From assembly GCF_910592395.1 (NCBI RefSeq), contig NC_088312.1, positions 9,176,001 to 9,240,000 on the forward strand: 64,000 nucleotides of DNA, in the 5' to 3' direction. The DNA is from Lineus longissimus (Eukaryota > Nemertea > Pilidiophora > Heteronemertea > Lineidae). This document shows, one piece after another, positions 1 through 12,499 of this stretch. The translations under genes and the position numbers were made by a program. Every line of letters begins with the position of its first letter. Positions within the stretch are counted from its first letter, which is position 1. Under the pieces are notes generated by a model. The model was not told the DNA's origin, did not search any database, and saw only the letters and a list, made by a program, of their open reading frames with translations.

Positions 1-91
1 AAAGGGTAGGCCAACCTTCAACCTCAGTGGTAAACGTATTGGTATGTTCGCGCAACCTCGCTACTGTTGAGGACCCCACCCATAAGTATCC

Positions 92-350
92 TCAGTGCAG
101 GTGATCAATTTCTATATAGGCCCTTGATATAGGCCTAGACATTGCCGAATATCGATTATTCATAAGAATAACACCAGAATTATATAATCATAAATAATCC
201 TTACTGACTGTAAACTCGGCTAGGAACTGTTGTAGGTTTCAGGTTGACGAATGTCAATCAGTGCAGGTGATCAATTTCTGTCTAGACATTGAATATTGAT
301 TTCATAAGAATTACACCAGAATTGCATAATCATAAATAATCCTTACGCAC
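92..350. repeat. Diverged direct repeat, two copies of about 100 bp
   Basis: Two copies, 92-215 and 258-350, both start with cagtgcaggtgatcaatttc and end with cataaataatccttac. They differ by small indels. No coding signal is seen here. Confidence 0.75.
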
Positions 351-550
351 TGTTGTGGGGTCAAAGTTCAGACTTTGAATATTGAGCCACGTGGGCCGTG
401 GTATTCAGTGGTGTCGCCTGTTGTCGAATTGATAAACTAAAATTTGAAGTTAGTTTTTTTCAAATACATGTAGATCCTGATACTTATTTGTCCAATAATC
501 TAAAATAATGAAATAATTTTATGCTATTACTTTTAGGGTCGCACGCTGTT

Positions 551-798
551 TCCACTCAAACAATAAAACAAAATCGGATTGCATTTTATTTTTTCATTTT
601 TGGTGATCAAAATGTGGCAGTTGACTAAGGCACCACTGACTGTAACTTGAAATTCTAAAGCAATTAGTTACTTTTTTACTAATTGTTTTAGAATTTCAAG
701 TTACAGCCAGTAGTGCCTATGGTCAACGGCCACATTTTGATCACCAAAAAATGAAAAAATAAAATGCGCTCCGGTTTTGTTTTATTGATTTGAGTGGA
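551..798. repeat. Foldback (long inverted repeat) element
   Basis: Arms of about 115 bp (551-665 and 680-798) are near-perfect reverse complements around a short loop at about 672. Both arms contain ggtgatcaaaatgtggc and its complement. The shape is that of a foldback or MITE-type element. No transposase is present. Confidence 0.85.
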
Positions 799-810
799 AT
801 ATGCTAGAAA

Positions 811-892
811 CCGCGTACGGGGTTCGAACTCGCGACTTATGGAGAAAAAAACCTCCAAAGTCGTCCGCCCTAACCACCAGGCCACTACGCGC
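811..892 (-). repeat. tRNA-like SINE head
   Basis: On the minus strand this stretch has an A-box-like tggcctggtggttagggc and a B-box-like gagttcgaaccccg, with weakly complementary outer ends (gcgcgta and tacgcgg). The middle folds as gactttggag against ctccataagtc, which is not a normal anticodon arm, so a functional tRNA is unlikely. It lies directly against the foldback element. A tRNA-derived SINE or a decayed tRNA are the alternatives. Confidence 0.5.
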
Positions 893-1200
893 TCTAGAAA
901 AAGTAGGCGTGCGTTTGCGACTGACTCTTGGACAATGTTATACGTCATCACCCCGATCAGACTTGCACAGGCCTATTGAATAAATGATCACGTGCGCTAT
1001 TCATGTTGGCCGGGAGACACAATAGTTCTCATTGTAATGAAAAGCCATTGAACTGGTTGTTCCTTTGTCGAAAATGAAACTAAATCTCATATAGGCCTAA
1101 TGTAGTCTGACAACAAAACGACAGGAAAATGTACCATACAGCTGCCGTTTTGGTCATGGAATGGGTTTATCCCTGTCAGTGTGAAAATCTGCGTTTTGTT

Positions 1201-1231
1201 GCCCCCCCCCCCCCCCCCCCCCACACACACA
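1201..1231. repeat. Poly-C tract followed by CA repeats
   Basis: A run of more than 20 C followed by acacacac. It is low-complexity sequence, and the exact length is likely to be polymorphic or an assembly artefact. Confidence 0.85.
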
Positions 1232-2200
1232 CTCGGTGTTTAGGATCGACTGATCAGCTTTGTTCTGAAATAATTTGAAATGAAATACAAATTCTGAAGG
1301 TTAGGCATTGGCCTTTAGATTGGAAAATAATGAATGTCTTTAATACTCATGATGAGGGGTGCATGAATATTCTAAAGTCTTAAAGCACTTTAGACAAGGA
1401 CTGGATTGTTCCTGTCTTTAAACTGGGAACTAATGAACTTCCAGCGGTATTGCCTCCGCCGGAAGCTGAGCAATGTCATTAAAATGTGGGTCGATATCAA
1501 ATCTTAAGCACTTGATGACAAGCAAGTTCAGGGTGGCCTTTGTCTTTAGATTAGGACCTCATCCTGCATTTCTCCAATAAATAAACACCTCAACAAGTCC
1601 CCATCTAAGTAATTGGTTATAATTTCAAAAGTATCAACGATATCATCATACCATCATAAAGCACAATGACAGGGCATACCTAATGTTATGCATGAATGAT
1701 CTTCAATTGAATGAAAAAAAAGCCATTTCAAATACGGAAACATGCGACGAATGTTGTTATGAACAACTGATAGGCCCTTGTCCTTTTCATCCACTATGCC
1801 CAATGATATTGTGCCATTTCCATTGCATTGTCGTGGTGTTTATTTTCAGTTCTAAGGCTGTTGTAACATGCCTATTCTATTACTTCTTGCACGTGAAATA
1901 AGCAAGGCCGTCAGTTTTGCTTTAGCTTGGGAATTTCAACATGTTCAGGGGTTCGATGTGACCTGTAGATTCTGTTGTACAGTCGAGACCAAGTTGTTTG
2001 AACCACGGTCCTTTTTCTCTCTAGCACGTCAATATACTATAGCGAACATTTCTCTCTCCGGAGGACTAACGATATTTCCCTCTTATTTCAGCGAGATGAT
2101 TGATGAGTATTGGAAGACTGTGATTGACTTCCGTTCGGAGATGTGAGATGGCAGAGACACGGATTCCCATGCACGAGTTCTTTTCAATATACGATTCAAT

Positions 2201-2302
2201 ATACGATGTACAGGAGTAAAAGGATATACGATGTACAGGAGTAAAAGGATGTACGATGTACAGGAGTAAAAGGATGTACGATGTACAGGAGTAAAAGGAT
2301 GT
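2201..2302. repeat. 25-bp tandem repeat, four copies
   Basis: Four near-identical copies of a unit containing gtacaggagtaaaaggat. The short open frame on the minus strand across it is a by-product of the repeat. Confidence 0.9.
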
Positions 2303-2384
2303 GCCTCGTTATAGACAAAGAACTTGTTAAATTATGAACGCTGGTGTATTTGATTAGAAAAGAACAATAGCAAGGAACTGTTCG

Positions 2385-2560
2385 CAAATGTTAATGATAA
2401 AGTACATTATTCTTATCGAAATGGACAGACTGAAAAGAACAATAGCAAAGAACTGTTCGCTGATGTTTATGATAAAGTACATTATTCTTATCGAATCTAG
2501 TGTATATTTGATGAGAAATGGACAGACTGTACCTTCAAAGCTGATGTTAATGATAAATAG
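2385..2560. repeat. Degenerate direct repeats
   Basis: The word gataaagtacattattctta and neighbouring aagaacaatagcaa recur at a spacing of about 70-75 bp. This is probably a decayed satellite edge leading into the array that starts near 2.88 kb. Confidence 0.6.
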
Positions 2561-2879
2561 GTTAGTCCATTGTTTAGTTTCGTATGCAATCAGACCGATT
2601 GTTGCTGATGATGAATAGGCTAATAAATAAAGACATTGTTAGATGAAAGTCCATTGTTTGATTTGTTTCGTATGCAATCAGGTTGATCATTGCTATAGAG
2701 TAACCAGACTTAGTGTGGTAACTCTAAGATCATTGTCTCGAATGCTAATTGGTTTCATCAATCGGGAATGATCAGTTGTTCTCGAATGCAGTTGAATGTT
2801 TTCATTGTCTCGAATCGTGATTGCTTAGAGAACAAAGAAATCGTTTGATCTCGAATGCAATGAAGGTCGATCATTTGAT

Positions 2880-4952
2880 CTTTTATAACCAGTTGTGATG
2901 TTAATGATAAGTAAACACATGACTTGATCAAAGTGAATTGTTCTTTTCATATGCAATCATTGTCTCGAATCCTAATTGATCTTGATCATAGAATCTTTTG
3001 TATCCAGTTGTGATGTTAATGAAACACATGACTTGATCAAAGTGAATTGTTCTTTTCATATGCAATCATTGTCACGAATCCTAATTAATCATTGAATCTT
3101 TTCTATCCAGTTGTGATGTTAATGATGATAATTAAACACATGACTTGATCAAAGTCAATTGTTCTTTTCATATGCAATCATTGTCTCGAATCCAAATTGA
3201 TCATTGAATCTTTTGTATCCAGTTGTGATGTTAATGATAATCAAACACATGACTTCATCAAATCAAATTGTTCTCTTCATATGCAATCATTGGATCTTCT
3301 ATATCCAGTTGTGATGTTAATGATAATTAAACACATGACTTCATCAAAGTCAATTGTTCTTTTCATATGTAATCATTGTCTCGAATCCTAATTGATCTTC
3401 ATCATAGAATCTTTTGTATCCAGTTGTGATGTTAATGATGTTAATTAAACACATGACTTGATTAAAGTCAATTGTTCTGTTCATATGCAATCATTGTCTC
3501 GAATCCAAATTGATCATTGAATCTTTTGTATCCAGTTGTGATGTTAATGATGATAATTAAACACATGACTTGAACACATGACTTGATCAAAGTCAATTGT
3601 TCTTTTCATATGCAATCATTGTCTCGAATCCTTATTGATCATTGAATCTTTTGTATCCAGTTGTGATGTTAATGATGATAATTAAACACATGACTTGATC
3701 AAAGTCAATTGTTCTTTTCATATGCAATCATTGTCACGAATCCTAATTAATCATTGGATCTTCTGTATCCAGTTGTGATGTTAATGATAATTAAACACAT
3801 GATAAATCAAATCAAATTGTTCTCTTCATATGCAATCATTGGATCTTCTATATCCAGTTGTGATGTTAATGATAATTAAACACATGACTTCATCAAATCA
3901 AATTGTTCTCTTCATATGCAATCATTGGATCTTCTATATCCAGTTGTGATGTTAATGATAATTAAACACATGACTTCATCAAAGTCAATTGTTCTTTTGA
4001 TATGTAATCATTGTCTCGAATCCTAATTGATCTTCATCATAGAATCTTTTGTATCCAGTTGTGATGTTAATGATGTTAATTAAACACATGACTTGATCAA
4101 AGTCAATTGTTCTGTTCATATGCAATCATTGTCTCGAATCTAAATTGATCATTGAATCTTTTGTATCCAGTTGTGATGTTCATGATGATAAAACACATGA
4201 CTTGATCAAAGTGAATTGTTCTTTTCATATGCAATCATTGTCACGAATCCTAATTAATCATTGGATCTTCTGTATCCAGTTGTGATGTTAATGATAATTA
4301 AACACATGATAAATCAAATCAAATTGTTCTCTTCATATGCAATCATTGGATCTTCTATATCCAGTTGTGATGTTAATGATAATTAAACACATGACTTCAT
4401 CAAAGTCAATTGTTCTTTTCATATGTAATCATTGTCTCGAATCCTAATTGATCTTCATCATAGAATCTTTTGTATCCAGTTGTGATGTTAATTAAACACA
4501 TGACTTGCTTAAAGTCAATTGTTCTGTTCATATGCAATCATTGTCTCGAATCTAAATTGATCATTGAATCTTTTGTATCCAGTTGTGATGTTCATGATGA
4601 TAAAACACATGACTTGATCAAAGTGAATTGTTCTTTTCATATGCAATCATTGTCACGAATCCTAATTAATCATTGGATCTTCTGTATCCAGTTGTGATGT
4701 TAATGATAATTAAATACATGACTTGATCAAAGTCAATTGCTCTTTTCATATGCAATCATTGGATCTTCTATATCCAGTTGTGATGTTCATGATAATTAAA
4801 CACATGACTTCATCAAAGTCAATTGTTCTTTTCATATGCAATCATTGTCTCGAATCCTAATTGATCTTGAACATAGAATCTTTTGTATCCAGTTGTGATG
4901 TTAATTAAACACATGACTTGATCAAAGTCAATTGTTCTTTTCATATGCATTA
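2880..4952. repeat. Satellite array, units about 85-125 bp
   Basis: About 20 copies of a unit containing tccagttgtgatgttaatga, aaacacatgactt, caattgttcttttcatatgc and cattgtctcgaatcc. Unit length varies because the sub-block with the tctcgaatcc word is missing from some copies, giving long and short versions that alternate in runs. Open frames across it are chance. Confidence 0.92.
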
Positions 4953-5191
4953 GGTTGTCTAGAATTCTGAGTGCATAAGATCAAGGACTTCATCCAATTA
5001 GGTTGATCTAATAATTTCATCAATCAAAGTCCATTGCTGTTCTTTTGATTCGAGGATGGCGGCTTGCATGTTTACAATCGAGGCAGTGGCAAATTTATTT
5101 TGCGTGGGTTCCGTATAAATAAAGTGTTTGGGATGTGCAAAAAAATTTTTTGCGTGGATTCGCTCCGTAACTTTTTGATGATAAAGAGAGT

Positions 5192-5246
5192 GTTAGGGGG
5201 GTAGTCATGCAATTTGTTTGATGGCATGACTTTAAACCCCCCCTAA
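5192..5246. repeat. Short hairpin (inverted repeat)
   Basis: ttaggggggtagtcatgc is followed by its approximate complement, ending in ccccccctaa. The loop is about 15 nt. No gene is visible between 4.95 and 7.4 kb. Confidence 0.65.
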
Positions 5247-6030
5247 GAGGGTTCAATGAAGACACCAAAGTGATCAGTAATTAGTTTATTCATGTTGATC
5301 ATTCAAATATATACAGAGGAAATAAGGTTTGTAAGAAAGCGGAGATGAAGAGTGAGAGTGAGAGACTTCAAGGCTGTGGTATCGAATGGATGGAGAGACT
5401 GGACGATTTCGTGAGATGCTGAAAAGAAATAAAAATGTTTTAAAGTGTTGACATGGAAGTTGAAATCTTAAGCAATTAGAATTTCTTCAAAATGAGGTGA
5501 ATGCTTATTGTAAAGACTCATAAAGTTCTTTATTTTCGTCAAAGGGGTGATTTATTCAGTTAATAGAATGATACATACATAGAAAATGGCTATTTAAACC
5601 ACTACAGATCAAGGTGTATGGCTGTAGAAACCAATACCACATTGAGACAGACCAAGAACCATTGAAATATCAAGCGGAATATCTTTCAAATAAATGACCA
5701 ATTTGCAGATCAATGTACATGTGCTATAGAAGCCATGAACCACTGACAGCTATCGAAACCAATAACACTTTCACATACCGGCACAAGGATTCCTGTCACA
5801 GCTGTTCTAGTTCACTCCATGTTTTCAACTGCTCCAACGATTTCAACTGCTCCAACGATTTCATCTGGAAAATGAAGTTAGAAATTTAAAACTCATTGGA
5901 AAGGCGCAACTCATTTCATCCCTGTCGTGAATAACATGTATACTTCCATGCACACCGGAATGGGCTTCTCAGAAAAATTTCTAAATTCCCGAAGTCAACT
6001 CGAGCAGTACTGAAATATGTCACCAAGAGT

Positions 6031-7300
6031 GGTCACAAGAAGCCAGATTGAGCCCACGTGTACTTTACTTCACACTCTATCGAAAAAGGGAATTTCATGT
6101 ATTATCCTACCAGAATAAAGGCATGTTATGAACATTTCGGGAGAGAGGTCCACGTTTTCCAGCATGGTATCCGACATTTTTTTTCTGACAACTCAAACTG
6201 AGGCTAGAACATAGGGCCCCCATATTCAGCAAGCAAGGGCCTGAAAAGTTGGAAGGAGGGAGATTCAAATATGTTAGGCCCTTTGACAAGTCTCAAATGC
6301 GCGATCACCGCGGGAAAACTAATGACCTTACAAACATTATAATTATGCGGGCAACAATGGATTAATTCTCTTAATCCATTGTTTATAATGGCCATAGGCC
6401 TAGAATGGGCGTTACCGACAGCAGAGAGTTCTAAAACGACAATGAACCACGTGTTTCAAGGTATGGTCAATTTCCAGTATGAATACAATACCCACAATAA
6501 TGTCATCTTATTTTATGATTTGAGGACACAAAAAGAGGGTAGTCTATAAAACTGCAGTGTTTTTCTCCCGTTGGAATACAGTGCACCATATGTTTCGACG
6601 TACATCAATTAGCAGATCAATGTACATGGCTATAGAAAACAATAAACCATTAACATGATTAAGGCATATGGGTATAGTAACCATGAACCCAGTGACAGTT
6701 CAAGGTGCATATGACTATCGAAACCAATAACACATACTATGCATAAAAATCCCTTTTAGTCGTGGTGGCACAAACTTCAGTCAGCTGGGCTGGTTCACTA
6801 CATGATTTCAACTGCTCCAACGATTTCTCCTCTGGAAAATGAAGTTTCGACATGTACGTCAATAAATTACATTTACATACTTCGTACTTCGTCGTCTCGT
6901 AAGTCTTGCGAAACCTGCCTATTGTCCCCCGAAAAAAGGTCGACACATCTTTTGGATGTGTAACCTTACGATGTCTACTTCTGCTATCTTGAACTTCACA
7001 GAACAAACATAATTTACTAGGAAAACCATTAGTAAATAACATGTATATGTATATATACGGCGTATATACATGTTATTTACTAATGGTTTTCCTGCATTAT
7101 ATACATACATCCACACCGCCCTGATATACATACATCTACATAAATATCACCAAGAGTCGTCTTAATGCCTATTACAAGCAGCCAGATTGAGCCCACGTGT
7201 ACTTTTACTTCACAGACTATCGAAAAAGTGAATTTCATGTATTATCCTACCAGAATAAAGGCATGTAATCAAAATTTCGGAAGGAGGGAGATTCAAATAT
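6031..7300. repeat. Direct duplication about 1.1 kb apart
   Basis: The block at about 6031-6125 recurs at about 7151-7266. Shared words include agccagattgagcccacgtg and cctaccagaataaaggcatg, and the flanking gatcaatgtacatg and ggagggagattcaaatatgtt words recur as well. The open frames inside have no recognisable product. Confidence 0.8.
7021..7091. repeat. Near-perfect palindrome, about 31-bp arms
   Basis: gaaaaccattagtaaataac and its exact complement gttatttactaatggttttc flank an AT-rich centre around cggcg. It could extrude a cruciform or be the relic of a small foldback element. Confidence 0.9.
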
Positions 7301-7394
7301 GTTCTTCTTGACCCTAAATGTATTGACATTGCTAAGCTTTACAGACAACGCGTGTCTAATATGGGCGGAGGTAAAGGAGGCAATACCGCAGGAA

Positions 7395-9287
7395 GGGAGC
7401 TCCACATCCAGGACATCTCATCCTTTGAAGAGAACAACCTACTGTCTTTGAGACAACCTGAATAGGGAGCTCCAAGTCCAGTACATCTCACCCTTTGAAG
7501 AGAACAACCTACTTTCTTTGAGACAACCTGAATAGGGAGCTCCTCATCCAGTACATCTCAGCCTTTGAGGAGAACCACCTACTGTTTTGGAGACAACCTG
7601 AATAGGGAGCTCCAAGTCCAGTACATCTCACCCTTTGAAGAAATCAACCTACTGTCTTTGAAACAACCTGAATAGGGAGCTCCACATCCAGGACATTTCA
7701 GCCTTTGAAGAGAACAACCTACTGTCTTTGAAACAACCTGGATAAGGAGCTCCACATCTAGGACACTTCAGCCTTTGAAGAGAACAACCTACTGTCTTTG
7801 AAACAACCTGGATAGGGAGCTCCACATCCAGGACATCTCGCCCTTTGAAGAGAACAACCTACTGTCTTTGAGACAACCTGAATAGGGAGCTCCACATCCA
7901 GGATATCTCAGCCTTTGAAGAGAACAACCTACTGTCTTTGAGACAGCCTGAATAGGGAGCTCCTCATCCAGTACATTTCACCCTTTGAAGAGAACAACCT
8001 ACTGTCTTTGAGACAACCTTGGTAGGGAGCTCCACATCTAGGACATTTCAGCCTTTGAAGAGAACAACCTACTGTATTTGAGACAACCTGAATAGGGAGC
8101 TCCACATCCAGAAAATCTCACCCTTTGAAGAGAACAACCTACTGTCTTTGAAACAACCTTAATAGGGAGCTCCTCATCTAGGACATTTCAGCCTTTGAAG
8201 AGAACAACCTACTGTCTTTGAGACAACCTTGATAGGGAGCTCCACATCTAGTACATCTCACCCTTTGAAGAGAACAACCAACTGTCTTTGAGACAACCTT
8301 GATAGGGAGCTCCACATCTAGGACATTTCAGCCTTTGAAGAGAACAACATACTGTATTTGAGACAACCTGAATAGGGAGCTCCACATCCAGAACATCTCA
8401 CCCTTTGAAGAGAACAACCTACTGTCTTTGAAACAACCTTAATAGGGAGCTCCTCATCTAGGACATTTCAGCCTTTGAAGAGAACAACTTACTGTCTTTG
8501 AGACAACCTGAATAGGGAGCTCTCCATCTAGTACATCTCACCCTTTGAAGAGAACAACCTACTGTCTTTGAGACAACCTGAATAGGGCGCTCTCCATCTA
8601 GTACATCTTAGCCTTTGAAGAGAACAACCTACTGTCTTTGAGACAACCTGAATAGGGCGCTCCACATCCAGGATATCTCACCCTTTGAAGAGATTAACCT
8701 ACTGTCTTTAAGACAACCTGAATAGGGAGTCCCTCATCCAGAAAATCTCACCCTTTGAAGAGAACACCCTACTGTCTTTGAGACAACCTGAATAGGGAGC
8801 TCCACATCCAGGATATCTCGCCCTTTGAAAAGAACTAGCTACTGTCTTTGAAACAACCTGAATAGGGAGCTCCACATCTGGGGACATTTCAGCATTTGAG
8901 GAGAAAAACCTACTGTCTTTGAGACAACCTGAATAGGGAGCTCCACATCCAGGATATCTCGCCCTTTGAAAAGAACAACCTACTGTCTTTGAGACAACCT
9001 GAATAGGGAGCTCCTCATCTGGGGACATTTCAGCATTTGAGGAGAAAAACCTACTGTCTTTGAGGCAACCTGAATAGGGCGCTCTCCATCTAGTACATCT
9101 CAGCCTTTGAAGAGAACAACCTACTGTCTTTGAGACAACCTGAATAGGGAGCTCTCCATCTAGTACATCTCACCCTTTGAAGAGAATAACCTACTGTCTT
9201 TGAAACAATCTGAATAGGGTGCTCCACATCTAGTACATCTCAGCCTTTGAAGAGAACATCCTTCTGTCTTTGAGACAACCTGAAGAC
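7395..9287. repeat. 70-bp satellite, about 27 tandem copies
   Basis: The unit is exactly 70 bp, starts gggagctccacatccagg and ends gagacaacctgaata. Copies differ in a few bases. Two variants, caccctttga and cagcctttga, tend to alternate, which suggests a 140-bp higher-order unit. Each unit carries a GAGCTC site. Open frames on the minus strand (8708-9028, 9160-9378) are repeats of the unit and not proteins. Confidence 0.95.
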
Positions 9288-10550
9288 GGACCTGCCTTGT
9301 TCTGTCCCGGTATGGAAAGACAATCAAGATTTCCTGCCTTATTGACTGCATAGTGGCACGGTCATTATTTGAATTCAAGACAACATTTCGGGGGCAGAGT
9401 GAAAGTGAAAATATTTTTGTGCCATGATAAGAACTATGTTACTATGCCCCCAAAAACGCTGTTGTGATTGATAGCTTTCAGGATTTGGCCCAAGGCCTTA
9501 TCGGTGAAAGCATCAGTTGTGCTTCATTAAATCAACATGAATAAGAACTGTTAAAGGGTATTTCTTTATTATGATTTAATACTTTTTAATTTCTTAGAAC
9601 TATTCTATTGAATACACAGATACATGACACCAAGTATAGATTTGATTAATCCATACTTGATGGTACACTGAACATGAACTGTATGTCCTAATTAGGTATT
9701 CAGCGGTACAATTATAGTCTTAGTACAATTACCGCCCCTGTGTGTGTTAATGTGTACTGTCAACTGTTAAGTGCACTTTATTGGGCTGTAATCATGCCAA
9801 GACTGTACATGTAATTGTACCAGTCTACCTTACATGAATCATGAGGGATGAATTACCCAAAGTTGTTCATTCAACTCTATACTCACTACTACGGGAACAG
9901 ACTGACAATTATCGTTACAAAAAAGACATTACTGAAATGGCCCAACTTCTATAATGTGGCCAGATCAAATCAGGGGGCTTATTCTACGCAAGAAATTCAT
10001 AATCCTGCGTATCATTATGATATACGATTGCCATATAATTAACATAATTACACAACCCAAATCTTAGACACAATTACTGTTACTATATCCGAAAATAAAT
10101 GCAGAAATGTGCTGCAGATAGACCAACTTATATCACAAATGAAAACATTCGATATCTTCTTGCTCAGCGATGAGAATATGTATGCTATCCTACATGTACA
10201 TGAATATATGATTAGTTTTACAGATAAGTTTTATGTTATCAGTTTTTATGTATGTTGCACCCACTCATTTTAATAGCTGGTGGTTGGATTTGGCTGACAT
10301 GATGATAGTATTTTCTTTAGAATACTATAATGTGGCGATTTGGCCAGAAAGTGTACAGCCAGTTATTGACTACAGCTAATAAAATGCCTGGAGGCTGCAT
10401 TATGTACAATCACAAACAATGACACATGTCATATCATCCATTGAGATTATTACTCTATGCTTTAACAGTGATTTAGAGTCATCCATCATTATCAACATCT
10501 TCAAAAGAGTACAAAACATAGCGTCAGCAACTTATGAAGTCTTTTCATTG
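9288..10550. other. Gene-free AT-rich stretch
   Basis: No coding frame, RNA gene or repeat is recognised here. It lies beyond the last zinc-finger exon of the minus-strand gene and probably contains that gene's 3' end and the intergenic space before the satellites. Confidence 0.5.
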
Positions 10551-10556
10551 TTTATT
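10551..10556 (-). terminator. Poly(A) hexamer after the distal zinc-finger exon
   Basis: AATAAA on the minus strand, about 310 nt downstream of the stop of the last finger exon (10868). It is a plausible 3' end of the whole unit. Confidence 0.5.
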
Positions 10557-10867
10557 GAATAAAAAGATTTTTAGGGGATGGATGGGGTCTGCAAGTACCA
10601 CATACTCTTCTAAAAATCTTGATAATTTTGGATGTGCCCTTTCCATGCATTCTTAGAAGCATCCAACACCATCTTTCATGTATACAAATTGATAAATACA
10701 TAAATGAAGACTGCAGGCAGGAGCCAGATTGAGTGAGTCATCTGAATGGAGACCAAAATTGACCCCTTTGCTACTGCCTGTATTCTTTCATTAAACGGTC
10801 CTCTCCTTCCATAAGTATGTACATGTATTACCCATCAACATTGTTAACAACTTCCACAATTATACAT

Positions 10868-11197
10868 TTATACAAAATTCCCACCGGCACCTTTCATATG
10901 CACAAATTGATGAATACTCAAGTGGTCCTTACGGCGGAATTTCTTCCCACAAGTCCCACAAACAAATGGTTTCTCCCCAGTATGAAGGAAAAGATGCAAC
11001 TTCAAGGAACCCTTCGTCGTAAACGATTTATGACATTTTTTACAACTAAATGGTTTTTCACCAATGTGACTCCTGAAGTGCGCCTCATAGTTTGTCTTGT
11101 TCTGCGATGTCTTGCCACAGATTTGACATCTAAGAGAGCTCCTTGAAGCCGTCATGTCCCACCGGACTGAAACATGGCCAGGGCCAAAAAAGGCAGT
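10868..11197 (-). CDS. Alternative terminal exon X31, three C2H2 fingers
   Basis: The last intact finger exon of the array, furthest from the shared 5' exons. The phase-0 acceptor is attgttcttgcag just right of 11197. The exon encodes 109 residues and a stop. Fingers begin at residues 24, 52 and 80. Helix positions -1/2/3/6 are N-T-N-A, T-G-S-L and R-D-H-I. Finger 1 is of the divergent type with Ser where Phe is usual. Linkers are IGEKPFS and TGEKPFV. The open frame runs on upstream through the intron to 11410, but the acceptor, the array-wide phase and the loss of similarity put the boundary at 11197. Confidence 0.88.
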   Translation of the reverse strand, partial: TAFFGPGHVSVRWDMTASRSSLRCQICGKTSQNKTNYEAHFRSHIGEKPFSCKKCHKSFTTKGSLKLHLFLHTGEKPFVCGTCGKKFRRKDHLSIHQFVHMKGAGGNFV

Positions 11198-12151
11198 CTG
11201 CAAGAACAATAATCGTGCTTCAATTTTAGGTTTGTGTGTCTTTCTACTGTGCTCAGAATCATGGATCTGACCTGGAAGAGGCGGAACATGCAAATACAAC
11301 CTGTGAAAAATGAAGCACGATGAATTTTCTAGCATGAATATGATATCAATGCTCCTGAAAATGAAGTGATTGAATAACACACAAAGTTTCATAACTTCAG
11401 CCGAGCTCATTTAGCTTCTCTGAAAAAAAACTATACATACAGAAAAGGTACAAGATCTATTGATTATCCCCTCCATCTGGAGTAACATCAGCTTGCGTAG
11501 CTTCTCCAGAGAATATGCAGAAAGCACAACCAACCATAGTAAAGAGACTGATGAAGAATTGCTTGAAATATGGCGAAAGGAGCAGGGCTTCCAATAACTT
11601 CCCAAACTTACCCTTCAAAAGGAAGAAAGGGCCCTTGGTAATTGGACATATCTTTCAAAACTACATGAAAGACCCTCCTAACTTTTGTATGACCCTTGAA
11701 AATCCTCTTTTGAGAGGGCCTTGCGGAAAGCCTTTCTGGGCAAGCAAGCAGAGAGCCTCGGGGATTGTGGTAAACTCTTACGACGTTGATCAAGAAAATG
11801 AAGACCAAAATAGCAGCTATGATTCTGAGTGAAAGTACAGTCACAGCAAACCAATAGGAAAGATTTCTAATATTGCTAACCAAGAAACAAGAGGAAGCCA
11901 AGCCATCTGACAAAGAGCTGTGGGAGCCCAGGAAGGAGGTCAAACTCCCAATGAATGGGCTAAATACCACCTCAATCATCCTCAACATCCAGTTACAAGG
12001 ATACAATACGGAAAGAACATCAACAGGAAACTAATACTAGATCTTCATGGAAATCTTATGTAAGAAGAAGGACAACACACAGCCACAGATAGAGTCCTGA
12101 TCGCCCTACTTGCAACAGGAAAATTACCTCTGCAGGAATAGAAAATTTCAC

Positions 12152-12499
12152 TCAAAGTTTCTCCTCGCGCATATGAGTGACCTGGTGACCTGTCACATGA
12201 CACTTTTGAGCAAACCTTTTACCGCATATTTGACACTGATAAGGCTTCTCTCCTGAATGGATCCTCAGGTGTGATGTTAAACTGCCTTTGGTCGCCAGAG
12301 CTTTGCCACAGAGCGGACATTTGAACGGCTTTTCTTTCGTGTGTGTCCTCATGTGCGTCTCATAGTTCATGCGATGCTGCGAGATGGCACCACAGACGCG
12401 GCACTGGAGCGGACGTTCCGTTTGACCTTCAGAAGAGAGACGGCGGATGCCTTGCACTGGTGGCGATAAAGCAGAGCCTGGTTGATGGAGCACGTTGAA
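12152..12499 (-). CDS. Alternative terminal exon X30, three C2H2 fingers
   Basis: Phase-0 acceptor ttgttcttacag right of 12499; 115 residues and a stop. Fingers start at residues 33, 61 and 89, with helix residues (-1/2/3/6) H-M-N-T, T-G-S-S and Q-C-H-G. Finger 2 has Leu for the usual Phe (GKALATKG). The linkers TKEKPFK and SGEKPYQ are slightly off the TGEKP consensus. The 32-residue lead before the fingers is Ser/Gln-rich and unrelated to its neighbours. Confidence 0.9.
   Translation of the reverse strand, partial: FNVLHQPGSALSPPVQGIRRLSSEGQTERPLQCRVCGAISQHRMNYETHMRTHTKEKPFKCPLCGKALATKGSLTSHLRIHSGEKPYQCQICGKRFAQKCHVTGHQVTHMREEKL

Noticed and set aside
7395-9287. CRISPR-like regular repeats
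   Set aside because: The whole 70-bp unit is conserved with no variable spacers, and the DNA is eukaryotic.
8708-9378. Open frames repeating GCGAPYSGCLKDSR
   Set aside because: They are translations of the 70-bp satellite. 70 is not a multiple of three, so the frame shifts every unit.
11198-11410. N-terminal extension of X31 to a Met at 11410
   Set aside because: The stretch contains the acceptor and polypyrimidine tract and has no similarity to other finger exons. It is intron.
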